DNA from: Actinomycetes bacterium
Lineage (GTDB): Bacteria; Actinomycetota; Actinomycetes; S36-B12; UBA10799
Direction: 5' to 3'
DNA: 23,663 nucleotides
Assembly (NCBI GenBank): GCA_029779995.1
Contig: JAKOZM010000200.1
Location: 1-23,663 of the forward strand
Part shown: positions 13,584 through 20,796 of the stretch, in pieces
How positions within the stretch are numbered: the first letter of the stretch is position 1
How the letters are laid out: the number at the start of each line of letters is the position of its first letter
Position numbers and translations under genes: made by a program
Notes under the pieces: model-generated
What the model was told of the DNA's origin: nothing
Database searches by the model: none
Seen by the model: the letters and a program-made list of their open reading frames with translations, nothing else

Positions 13584-15572
13584 GTGGAGTCTTATCCCCG
13601 ACAAGCAGCCGCGACCGGGCAGTTCCGGTACGGCCAGCCGCGCACCTTCCGTGCGACGACGAGCAGTGTCTACTTCCTGCGATCGACCGGCGGCCGCAGT
13701 TCCGCTCTGCGACTGCATCGCTGGGACCGATCGACGGGCAGTTGCGAGGTGATCCTCTCCGGTGGGGGCGACGCGATGACCGCGGCTGAGCAGGCACTGC
13801 GGGAACGGCTGCGGGAATCGGCGTCCGGCATCACCGCCTACGACGTTCGCCGCGACCGGGTGGTCGCCAGCGCCGCCGGGCGGCTGCTCCTGTGGGATCA
13901 AGAGGTGGGCGCTCGGACCCTGGATGTGCAAGCGGCCTACGACCCACGGCTTAGCCCTGATGGCCAGTGGGTGTCCTGGATCGAGGCGGGCGCCCTCACG
14001 GTCTGTGCCTGGGACGGCTCGGGGCGCCGGGTTATCGTCGACAGCGAGGACGGGGCCCACTGGGCGGTGGTGGACTTCATCGCAGCGGAGGAACTGCAGC
14101 GCAGCCGTGGCTACTGGTGGCTGCCCGATTCCACCGGGCTGCTGGTGCAACGCACCGATGACAGCCCGGTGCCGGTCTGGTATCGAGCGAATGCGGCATT
14201 GCCGCAGAACGAACCAGTGGCCCAGCGCTACCCACACGCCGGGGCTGCCAATGCCCTCGTGGAACTGTGGTCCTTCGGCCTCGACGGTGAAGGGCGCCGC
14301 CTCGCACTCGACGGCGAATACCTCGTGGACGCCGCCGGCGGGCTCATCAGCACATTTGACCGGGCTCAGACCCGCTTGCAGGTCACAGACACCGATGGGG
14401 AGCGGGTCTGCCTACTGGAGCAGCAGCCGTGGCTCGACGTGCTGCCCGGTCTGCCCCGCCGGGTCGACAACCGGCTGGTCGCCTGGGTCGATGGCGACCA
14501 CCGGCAACTCACCGTCGACGGTGTGGCCGCGACTCCTGCTGATGTACAGATCCGGTCGTTCGTGGGCGCCATCGGTGATGTGCTGTACGTGCTGGCCTGC
14601 CAGGACCCGGCGGAGTCGCGGTTGGCAAAGGTGGACGGCTCCGGCTTCACCTGGCTGTCCCCCGCATCGGCTCACGCCAGCGCGATGGTCGAGGCTGGCC
14701 TGATCGTGACCAGCGAGGTCGACTGGACCAGCAGTCGCACGGTGGTCACCATCCGCGACGGCGACTACGGCCCCGTCGCTGAGGTCGACAACCTCGCGGA
14801 GACACCGGTGGTGCAGCCGGCTCCGGTCCGGATACCCGCGGGACGCGATGAAGTGCAGACCGTCGTGCTCTGGCCGACCGATCCCGCCGACGGCCCGCTG
14901 CCGGTGCTGATGAACCCGTACGGCGGCCCGCACGCCCAACGCGTGCTCGCGGCCCGCAACTCCTACGCCAGTGCCCAGTGGCTGGCGGATCAGGGGTTCT
15001 GTGTGATCATCGCCGATGGCCGCGGCACGCCCGGCCAGTCGCCCCCGTGGGAGCACAGTGTCGCCGGAAACCTGCGGGATCTGGCACTCGCCGACCAGGT
15101 CACCGCATTGCAGAACGTGGCAGCACGGTTCCCCGAGCGCGTGGACACCGACCGGGTTGGGATCCTCGGCTGGTCCTACGGCGGCTACCTCGCGGCGCTG
15201 GCGGTCCTGGACCGGCCCGACGTCTTCCACGCTGCGATCGCCGGCGCACCGGTCACGGAGTGGCGCCTGTACGACACCGCCTACACCGAGCGCTACCTGG
15301 GGAACCCCCAGACCGACCCCGGGCCCTACGACCACTGCTCGCTGCTGCCGCTCGCCGCGCAGTTGCAGCGACCGCTGCTGCTCATTCACGGGTTGGCTGA
15401 CGACAATGTGTTCGCCGCCCACACGCTGCAACTGTCGACGGCGCTGCTACACGCCGGCCGGACCCATGAGGTGCTGCCGCTGGCCGGGGTGACACACATG
15501 ACCCCGCAACCGGATGTGGCCGAGAACCTGCTCCTGCTCCAGGTCGACTTCTTCCGCCGGCACCTCGGCTAG
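13584..15572 (+). CDS. S9 family peptidase (dipeptidyl-peptidase IV-like)
   Basis: A 662-residue serine peptidase of the prolyl oligopeptidase clan. The N-terminal ~380 residues form a DPP IV-type beta-propeller (repeats such as YDPRLSPDGQWVSWIE and FIAAEELQRSRGYWWLPDST), and the C-terminal ~250 residues an alpha/beta hydrolase. The catalytic triad is visible: GWSYGGY (Ser531), LADDNVF (Asp606 or Asp607) and GVTHMT (His638), plus LPVLMNPYGGPHAQRV at the oxyanion side. The double-glutamate EE in the propeller (IAAEEL) fits recognition of the substrate N-terminus. No signal peptide is seen, so it is probably cytosolic. The GTG at 13584 follows a TAACCT box by 6 nt. The stop is 1 bp from that of oppF, on the other strand. 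Confidence 0.92.
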   Translation: MESYPRQAAATGQFRYGQPRTFRATTSSVYFLRSTGGRSSALRLHRWDRSTGSCEVILSGGGDAMTAAEQALRERLRESASGITAYDVRRDRVVASAAGRLLLWDQEVGARTLDVQAAYDPRLSPDGQWVSWIEAGALTVCAWDGSGRRVIVDSEDGAHWAVVDFIAAEELQRSRGYWWLPDSTGLLVQRTDDSPVPVWYRANAALPQNEPVAQRYPHAGAANALVELWSFGLDGEGRRLALDGEYLVDAAGGLISTFDRAQTRLQVTDTDGERVCLLEQQPWLDVLPGLPRRVDNRLVAWVDGDHRQLTVDGVAATPADVQIRSFVGAIGDVLYVLACQDPAESRLAKVDGSGFTWLSPASAHASAMVEAGLIVTSEVDWTSSRTVVTIRDGDYGPVAEVDNLAETPVVQPAPVRIPAGRDEVQTVVLWPTDPADGPLPVLMNPYGGPHAQRVLAARNSYASAQWLADQGFCVIIADGRGTPGQSPPWEHSVAGNLRDLALADQVTALQNVAARFPERVDTDRVGILGWSYGGYLAALAVLDRPDVFHAAIAGAPVTEWRLYDTAYTERYLGNPQTDPGPYDHCSLLPLAAQLQRPLLLIHGLADDNVFAAHTLQLSTALLHAGRTHEVLPLAGVTHMTPQPDVAENLLLLQVDFFRRHLG

Positions 15573-15573
15573 A

Positions 15574-16626
15574 TCACTCGAGGGGCATCTGAGACAGGTC
15601 CAGCGCGCCCGTGGGGACGTCGTTGTCGACGATGTCACGCATCTCGGGGAAGTGGCAGGCGGCAAACTGGCCACCCTTGGTCCCGATCTGGATCAGTGGT
15701 GGTTCCTGCTGCGCGCAGATGTCCTGCGCCTTCCAGCAGCGGGTACGGAACCGGCATCCCGAGGGCGGGTTTGCCGGGCTGGGGACATCGCCCTGCAGCA
15801 CGATCCTCTTGCGCTCGGCGCGGCCCACGGGGTCCGGCACCGGGACCGCGGACAGCAGCGCCTGCGTGTAGGGATGGGAGGGGTTCTCGTAGATGCTCAG
15901 CTCATCACCGATCTCCACGATCTTGCCCAGGTACATGACAGCGACCCGGTCCGAGATATGCCGCACGACGGACAGGTCGTGGGCGATGAAGATGTAGGTG
16001 AGGTTGAATTCGGCCTGCAACTGTTCGAACAGGTTGATGACCTGTGCCTGCACGGACACGTCGAGTGCCGACACCGGCTCATCACAGACGATGATTTTGG
16101 GTCGCAGCGCCAGCCCGCGGGCGATGCCGATGCGTTGACGTTGGCCGCCGGAGAACTGGTGGGGGTAGCGGTTGATGTGCTCCGGGCTCAGACCGACCAC
16201 GTCCAGCAGGTCCTGCACGGCCTTCTTGCGCTCGCCCTTGGTCACCACCGAGCCGTGGATCTCGAAGGGCTCCCCCACGATGTCGCCGACCGTCATCCGT
16301 GGGTTCAAGGACGTGTAGGGATCCTGCAAAACGATCTGGATATCGCGGCGTTTCGTGCGCATGGCGCGATTGTTCAGGGTGGCCATATCGTCGCCCTCGA
16401 AGATGATGCTGCCACTGGTCGGGGCTTCCAGTCGCATCACCAACCGGGCCATCGTGGACTTCCCACAGCCGGACTCCCCGACGATGCCCAGCGTCTCCCC
16501 GGCCAGCAGGTCGAAGGACACCCCGTCGACGGCGCGCACCTGCCCGACGGTCTTCTTGAAGATGATCCCCCGGGTCAATGGGTAGTGCTTGACAGCGTCT
16601 TTAACCTGCAGAATCGGCTCGGTCAC
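15574..16626 (-). CDS. oppF: Oligopeptide ABC transporter ATP-binding protein OppF/DppF
   Basis: A 350-residue ATPase subunit of a peptide importer. It shows Walker A GESGCGKST, the Q-loop QDPYTSLNPRMTVG, the ABC signature FSGGQRQRIGIARGLA, Walker B IIVCDEPVSALD and the switch histidine in IAHDLSVV. The C-terminal oligopeptide-transport domain follows, with the cysteine cluster GCRFRTRCWKAQDICAQ and ACHF. The GTG at 16626 has AGGAGG about 9 nt upstream and overlaps the 3' end of oppD by 26 bp, so the two are co-translated. It is the last gene of the opp operon and meets the S9 peptidase tail to tail. Confidence 0.95.
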   Translation of the reverse strand: MTEPILQVKDAVKHYPLTRGIIFKKTVGQVRAVDGVSFDLLAGETLGIVGESGCGKSTMARLVMRLEAPTSGSIIFEGDDMATLNNRAMRTKRRDIQIVLQDPYTSLNPRMTVGDIVGEPFEIHGSVVTKGERKKAVQDLLDVVGLSPEHINRYPHQFSGGQRQRIGIARGLALRPKIIVCDEPVSALDVSVQAQVINLFEQLQAEFNLTYIFIAHDLSVVRHISDRVAVMYLGKIVEIGDELSIYENPSHPYTQALLSAVPVPDPVGRAERKRIVLQGDVPSPANPPSGCRFRTRCWKAQDICAQQEPPLIQIGTKGGQFAACHFPEMRDIVDNDVPTGALDLSQMPLE

Positions 16627-17605
16627 CGGAGTACACCTCCTCCCAGAAATGGCATGCGGAGTGGTGGTTACTGGCCACCTCGTAACGGGGCGGCACCTCC
16701 TGCAGGCAGATCTCCTGCTTGTAGGGGCACCGGGGATTGAAGTTGCAGCCCGGCGGCAGATTCAGCAGCGAGGGCGGCAATCCCTTGATCGCGTACAACT
16801 CGCTGCCCTTGGTATCAACGCGGGGCATGGAGTCCAGCAGACCCTCGGTGTAGGGGTGGGCCGGCGTCGCGTAGAGCGGCAGGATGTCGGCATCCTCCAC
16901 GATCCGCCCGGCGTACATGACGGCGATCTTGTCCGCCACACCGGCGACCACGCCCAAGTCGTGGGTGATCAGGATCATGCCCATATTGCGTTCACGCTGC
17001 AAATCCTGCAGCAGGTCCATGATCTGCGCCTGCACAGTGACGTCGAGGGCTGTGGTCGGCTCGTCAGCTATCAGGACCGCCGGGTCCAGGCTGATGGCCA
17101 TGGCGATCATGATGCGCTGCCGCATCCCACCCGAGAACTGATGGGGGAAGTCCTTGACCCGCTCACGCGCGGCCGGGATGCGCACCGAGTCCATCAACTC
17201 GACGGCCTTCTTCATCCCGTCTTTCTTGGACATGCCGCGGTGGACCTGGAACATCTCGGAGATCTGGTCGCCGACCGTGAACACCGGGTTCAGGGCCGAC
17301 AGGGAGTCCTGGAAGATCATCGAGATCTCCGCTCCCCGGATCTTGCGGCGGCGGTCCTCGGTCATCTGCAACAGATCTTCGCCGTTGTAGCGGATCTCGC
17401 CGCCGGTGATGACTCCGGGCGGCATGTCGAGGATGCCCATGATCGTCTGGGCCGTGACCGACTTGCCGGAGCCGCTCTCGCCAAGCACAGCGAGCGTCTC
17501 GCCGGCGTCCAAGGTATAACTGACGCCGTTGATGGCCTTCGCCACGCCGTCTCTGGTGCGGAACTCGACGTAGAGATCGTCGACTTCCAGGAGATGTTCG
17601 CTCAT
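16601..17605 (-). CDS. oppD: Oligopeptide ABC transporter ATP-binding protein OppD/DppD
   Basis: A 334-residue ATPase partner of OppF. Walker A GESGSGKSV, Q-loop QDSLSALNPVFTVG, signature FSGGMRQRIMIAMAIS, Walker B VLIADEPTTALD and the switch His in ITHDLGVV are all present. The C-terminal domain has GCNFNPRCPYKQEICLQ and SACHF; such cysteine sets hold an iron-sulfur cluster in some peptide importers (from memory). The frame is open to 17638; the ATG at 17605 is chosen because it has GGTGAG upstream and matches the family N-terminus (MSEHLLEVDDL). It lies 4 bp after oppC. Confidence 0.95.
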   Translation of the reverse strand: MSEHLLEVDDLYVEFRTRDGVAKAINGVSYTLDAGETLAVLGESGSGKSVTAQTIMGILDMPPGVITGGEIRYNGEDLLQMTEDRRRKIRGAEISMIFQDSLSALNPVFTVGDQISEMFQVHRGMSKKDGMKKAVELMDSVRIPAARERVKDFPHQFSGGMRQRIMIAMAISLDPAVLIADEPTTALDVTVQAQIMDLLQDLQRERNMGMILITHDLGVVAGVADKIAVMYAGRIVEDADILPLYATPAHPYTEGLLDSMPRVDTKGSELYAIKGLPPSLLNLPPGCNFNPRCPYKQEICLQEVPPRYEVASNHHSACHFWEEVYSGDRADSAG

Positions 17606-17609
17606 CGTC

Positions 17610-18581
17610 TCACCGCAGCTTCGGGTCCAGGGCTTCACGCACGGCGTCGCCGAGCATGATGAAACTCAACACGGCTACGGACAAGAAGATGGCCGGGAAG
17701 AACAGCATGTGCGGCGACACCCTAATGTACTTCTGCGCCTCGTTGATCATCGTCCCCCAGGAGATGACTGGTGGCTGCAGGCCAAGGCCGAGGAAGGACA
17801 GGGTCGCCTCGGCGCCGATGTAGCCGCCCAGAGAGATCGTTGCCACAACGATCAGTGGCGCCAGCGAGTTGGGGACGACATGTTTGCGCATGATGCGGCC
17901 GTTGCTGGCGCCCAGTGCCCGCGCGGCCACGACGAAGTCAGCATTACGGACCTGGATCACGGAGGAGCGCATGATGCGGGTCATGGCCGTCCAGCCCAAG
18001 ATCCCCAAGGCGAGCACGACCTTGCCCACTTCCTGGAAGAGCGTCGTGCTGTCGCCCGACGGGAACGAGGTCAGCACCAGAATGCCACCGAGCAACAGGG
18101 GGATCGCGAAGAAGATGTCGGTGATGCGCGACAGGATCGCGTCGGTCCAGCCGCCGAAGAAGCCGGCGATCGTGCCCAGGAACCCGCCGACCAGCATGCA
18201 GAACACCGTGGTGAGCACCCCGACCAGGATCGATGCCTTAGCACCATAGATCGTGCGGGTGTAGACGTCACACCCGTTGGTGTCGTACCCGAACCAGGCC
18301 TCCGATGACGGTGGCAGCCGCGACTTGGTCAGATCGCAAGTGTACGGGTCCTTCCCAAAGGTGAACACCTGTGGGAAGAAGGCCATGATCAGGAACAGCA
18401 CGATGAGCACTGCCGAGATGACGAAGATTTTGCTGCTGCGTAGCTCACGCCAGGCGTCACTCCACAGCGACCGACTCTGGCCGCCCTTGCCCGCCTCCGG
18501 AGGCAGATCCGCGCCCAAATACGTCTCTTTCTCGACGGTTTCGGGGGCCGCCGCCGCCAGTGAGGCGTTCGGGTCACTCAT
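17610..18581 (-). CDS. oppC: Oligopeptide ABC transporter permease OppC/DppC
   Basis: A 323-residue inner-membrane permease. A cytosolic N-terminal ~45 residues rich in Ala, Glu and Gly is followed by a first membrane helix (IFVISAVLIVLFLIMAFFPQ), an external loop and the permease core of about five further helices (ILVGVLTTVFCMLVGGFLGT, LLLGGILVLTSF, IVVATISLGG, FPAIFLSVAVLSFIML). The EAA-type coupling motif is in AARALGASNGRIMRKHVVPN. It pairs with OppB to form the channel. The ATG at 18581 overlaps the 3' end of oppB by 8 bp. Confidence 0.95.
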   Translation of the reverse strand: MSDPNASLAAAAPETVEKETYLGADLPPEAGKGGQSRSLWSDAWRELRSSKIFVISAVLIVLFLIMAFFPQVFTFGKDPYTCDLTKSRLPPSSEAWFGYDTNGCDVYTRTIYGAKASILVGVLTTVFCMLVGGFLGTIAGFFGGWTDAILSRITDIFFAIPLLLGGILVLTSFPSGDSTTLFQEVGKVVLALGILGWTAMTRIMRSSVIQVRNADFVVAARALGASNGRIMRKHVVPNSLAPLIVVATISLGGYIGAEATLSFLGLGLQPPVISWGTMINEAQKYIRVSPHMLFFPAIFLSVAVLSFIMLGDAVREALDPKLR

Positions 18582-19500
18582 AACGGATCCTCGGGTCGAT
18601 GGCGCCGTACAGGATGTCGACGAGCAGGTTCACCAGCAGGAAGACCAGCACGAGGACGGTGACCACGCCGACCACGGTGGCACCCTCCCTGGTGCGGATT
18701 GAGAGGTACAGCAGGCCGCCGATGCCACGGATGTTGAAGATACCCTCGGTGACGATCGCGCCACCCAGCAGTGCGCCGAAGTCGGCGCCGATGAACGTGA
18801 CGACCGGGATCAACGAGTTGCGCACGGCGTGGCGGCCGATGACCCGGCGGCGCGACAGACCCTTGGCCGTGGCCGTGCGCACGTAGTCCGCTCGCAGGTT
18901 CTCTGTGAGATTGCCGCGCATGAGGCGGGCCACGTAGGCCAGCGATAACGACGCCAGCACGAACGCGGGCAAGATCAACTCATAGACCGTGGGGTCAGCG
19001 CCGACTGTCGGTGGGAACCACCCGAGTTTGAGGCCGAACACGTACTGCATCAGATAGCCGATGACGAACACGGGAATCGAGATGACGATCAGGGTGGAAA
19101 TCAGCACGAGATTGTCCAGGAACTTGCCACGTCGCAAGGCAGCAAGCACACCGGCACCGATCCCGATGACGATCTCGAAGATGATGGCCAGGACAGCCAG
19201 CTGGAACGTCACCGGGAATGCCTGCGTAATCTCGTCCAGCACACTGCGGCCCGAGAAACTCTCCCCGAAGTTGCCTTGCACAAGATTGCCGAGGTACTTG
19301 CCGTACTGCACGGGCAGCGGGTCGTCCAGATTGAACTTTGCGCGCATCTCGGCGACGTAACTGGGCGGGCAGGGCCGGTCGCCGCATTTGCCGGCGAAGG
19401 GGTCCCCCGGCAGCGCCCAGACCATGGCATAGATCAAGAACGTTGTTCCGATGATCACGGGAATCATCTGCAGCAGGCGACGGATGGTGTAACGACCCAT
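18574..19500 (-). CDS. oppB: Oligopeptide ABC transporter permease OppB/DppB
   Basis: A 308-residue permease with the classical OppB opening (MGRYTIRRLLQMIPVIIGTT, then a membrane helix and WALPGDPF), six predicted helices (around FQLAVLAIIFEIVIGIGAG, LVLISTLIVISIPVFVIGYL, LILPAFVLASLSLAYVARL, FGALLGGAIVTEGIF, VVGVVTVLVLVFLLVNLL) and the EAA loop YVRTATAKGLSRRRVIGRHAVRNS. A CGDRPCPPSY stretch in the first periplasmic loop has two cysteines. The ATG at 19500 has GGAGGG upstream. It starts the oppBCDF block, separated from oppA by a DUF559 gene. Confidence 0.95.
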   Translation of the reverse strand: MGRYTIRRLLQMIPVIIGTTFLIYAMVWALPGDPFAGKCGDRPCPPSYVAEMRAKFNLDDPLPVQYGKYLGNLVQGNFGESFSGRSVLDEITQAFPVTFQLAVLAIIFEIVIGIGAGVLAALRRGKFLDNLVLISTLIVISIPVFVIGYLMQYVFGLKLGWFPPTVGADPTVYELILPAFVLASLSLAYVARLMRGNLTENLRADYVRTATAKGLSRRRVIGRHAVRNSLIPVVTFIGADFGALLGGAIVTEGIFNIRGIGGLLYLSIRTREGATVVGVVTVLVLVFLLVNLLVDILYGAIDPRIRYE

Positions 19501-19539
19501 TGATCCCTCCGCTCTGCACGTGGCTTAAATGACGTTCGA

Positions 19540-19545
19540 ATGATA
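19540..19545 (-). promoter_or_regulatory. Candidate -10 box of oppBCDF
   Basis: TATCAT on the minus strand, about 40 nt before the oppB ATG. It may let oppBCDF be transcribed apart from oppA. No good -35 is visible. Confidence 0.4.
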
Positions 19546-19573
19546 CTCAGCCCTATGGGTGCGTGTACACCCA

Positions 19574-19592
19574 ACCCGCCGTAACAGCGGGT
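19574..19592 (-). terminator. Small hairpin after the DUF559 gene
   Basis: Perfect 6-bp arms ACCCGC and GCGGGT around a 7-nt loop, between the DUF559 stop and oppB. There is no U tract, so it is a weak or factor-assisted terminator at best. Confidence 0.3.
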
Positions 19593-19648
19593 ATCGGTTA
19601 TCTGGTGGGCTGTGTGACCAGCATGTTTAGGGGGTCATGGGAAGACAG

Positions 19649-19724
19649 GAGCAGTTGTGCCAAACCGGAGCACCCGGGCGCGGTGCTAGCGCTCTCGTTT
19701 GACACAACGGCTCTGTTCCTGCCC
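19649..19724. repeat. Element A: palindromic four-unit repeat at the DUF559 gene 3' end
   Basis: Built of four 19-bp units beginning GAGC: two direct (19649-19667, 19668-19686) and two inverted (19676-19694, 19695-19713; the inner pair overlap). The outer arms match at 19 of 23 positions and the centre forms a perfect AGCACC/GGTGCT stem. A shared flank TGTTCCTGCC follows. Over about 76 aligned positions it matches element B (20660-20736) at about 58, with one indel. It covers the last 12 codons and stop of the DUF559 gene. Confidence 0.75.
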
Positions 19725-20588
19725 GGACACCAGCCGGGTGCCGCGTGACACGGCCAGTTCGATCCGGGCGACCGTGGCCTCGGGCTGCCGCAGCTGCTCC
19801 CACACGAATCGCACCACGTGGTAGCCGAGTACCTCCAACATGGCATGGCGACGGCGCTCCTCCACGACGACCCGCCAGGCCTGCTCCTCATCGGTTTGGT
19901 CGTACTTCATCAAGCCATCGAATTCGAGGATGACGTTGCTGCCCTCGATCATCAGGTCGACGCGGGCGCGGAAGTCGTCCGTTTCGATGCGCACCTGGCT
20001 GCGCACCGAGTAGCCGGCCCCGGCGACGATCATGCGCAACCAGGTTTCACCCGCGGACTCCGACTCCGGGTCGGCGTTGTTGACGACCCAGCGCACGCGC
20101 TCAATCCGTTTGACGCGCCCAATGGCGCCGGCCGCAACCCGCAGGGCGTCCACATCGCACCACCGGCGGTGAAGCGCGAAATCTGCTGCGATGAGAGCAT
20201 CGCGCTTGGACATAACCCGGGCACAGTCGATGATGGTCCACACCACCGATGCGACTGCCACCTCATGGTGAACGGTGGTGTCGGGGGTGCCACCGGAGAG
20301 CACTTTCACATCGGCCCCGTACCGACCGGGGGTGACACCGCGGATGTACACCTGTGAGGGCGGATCATCCACAGTCGCCACACCCCAGATCACTGCGGCG
20401 GAGGGACCCGTCAGCACAGAACCCGCGATCGCCCGCGCCACTGCGATGCACTGCATGCGATAGATCTGCCAGGGATTCTCTGCGTCATCGGTGTACGTGC
20501 CTCGACGCACCTTCCGCGCTGTCTTGCGCATCGGCTTGAGCTCGGACTGGGTCGTGCCGTTGAGCAGCTTCTGTGCAGTCGTCCACAT
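19686..20588 (-). CDS. AbiEi-like/DUF559 domain protein (nuclease fold), repeat-flanked
   Basis: A 300-residue protein. The N-terminal ~75 residues look like the winged-helix of AbiEi-type antitoxin-like proteins (LLNGTTQSELKPMRKTARKVRRGTYT). The C-terminal ~100 residues look like DUF559, a Vsr/PD-(D/E)XK-like nuclease fold: SESAGETWLRMIV (~176-189), then RARVDL (Asp211), ILEFDG (Glu222, Asp224), MKYD, EERRRHAMLEVLGYHVVRFVW. The reaction is unproven. The ATG at 20588 was chosen because homologous domains start here; no Shine-Dalgarno is clear. It sits alone between oppA and oppBCDF, and its last 12 codons lie inside element A. It is lower in coding homogeneity with neighbours only by context, not by an obvious base shift. 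Confidence 0.8.
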   Translation of the reverse strand: MWTTAQKLLNGTTQSELKPMRKTARKVRRGTYTDDAENPWQIYRMQCIAVARAIAGSVLTGPSAAVIWGVATVDDPPSQVYIRGVTPGRYGADVKVLSGGTPDTTVHHEVAVASVVWTIIDCARVMSKRDALIAADFALHRRWCDVDALRVAAGAIGRVKRIERVRWVVNNADPESESAGETWLRMIVAGAGYSVRSQVRIETDDFRARVDLMIEGSNVILEFDGLMKYDQTDEEQAWRVVVEERRRHAMLEVLGYHVVRFVWEQLRQPEATVARIELAVSRGTRLVSGQEQSRCVKRER

Positions 20589-20659
20589 CTGGATATGGTG
20601 ACCCGCTTCGCCAATCTCGGGTGGTGGCCTGTGGATAACTGCTGGGCCCGGAGAGGCGA

Positions 20660-20736
20660 GAGCACTTGGGTCACATCGGAGCACTTGGGTCCGGTGCCAA
20701 CCGCTCTTGTCTGGCCCTAAGGCTCTGTTCCTGCCA
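20660..20736. repeat. Element B: palindromic four-unit repeat upstream of the DUF559 gene
   Basis: Two direct 19-bp units (20660-20678 and 20679-20697, both starting GAGCACTTGGGTC) and two inverted units (20688-20706, 20707-20725), followed by the flank TGTTCCTGCC shared with element A. Same orientation as A, 1,011 bp away from it. It lies between the oppA terminator and the DUF559 start. Confidence 0.75.
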
Positions 20737-20746
20737 CCAAGACGCC

Positions 20747-20782
20747 AAACGGCCCCGCCACCAACCGGTGACGGGGCCGTTT
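20747..20782 (-). terminator. Terminator of oppA
   Basis: A 16-bp stem (20747-20762 with 20767-20782, one U:G pair) closes on a GGTT loop 14 bp past the oppA stop. It is very stable and followed by a short T-rich stretch. It should cut most read-through from oppA to the downstream genes. Confidence 0.85.
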
Positions 20783-20796
20783 CGTGAAGCGCTGAA

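Noticed and set aside
15514..16740. A 408-residue open frame on the plus strand over oppF, and a similar 356-residue one over oppD (16589-17659)
   Set aside because: Both are antisense shadows of clear ABC-transporter ATPases. Their translations are His/Gln/Val-rich low-complexity chains without motifs, as expected opposite high-GC genes.
19649..20736. Element A/B pair as a CRISPR array or insertion-sequence ends
   Set aside because: There are only two copies, with no regular spacers, and the pair is direct rather than inverted. No transposase is encoded between them.
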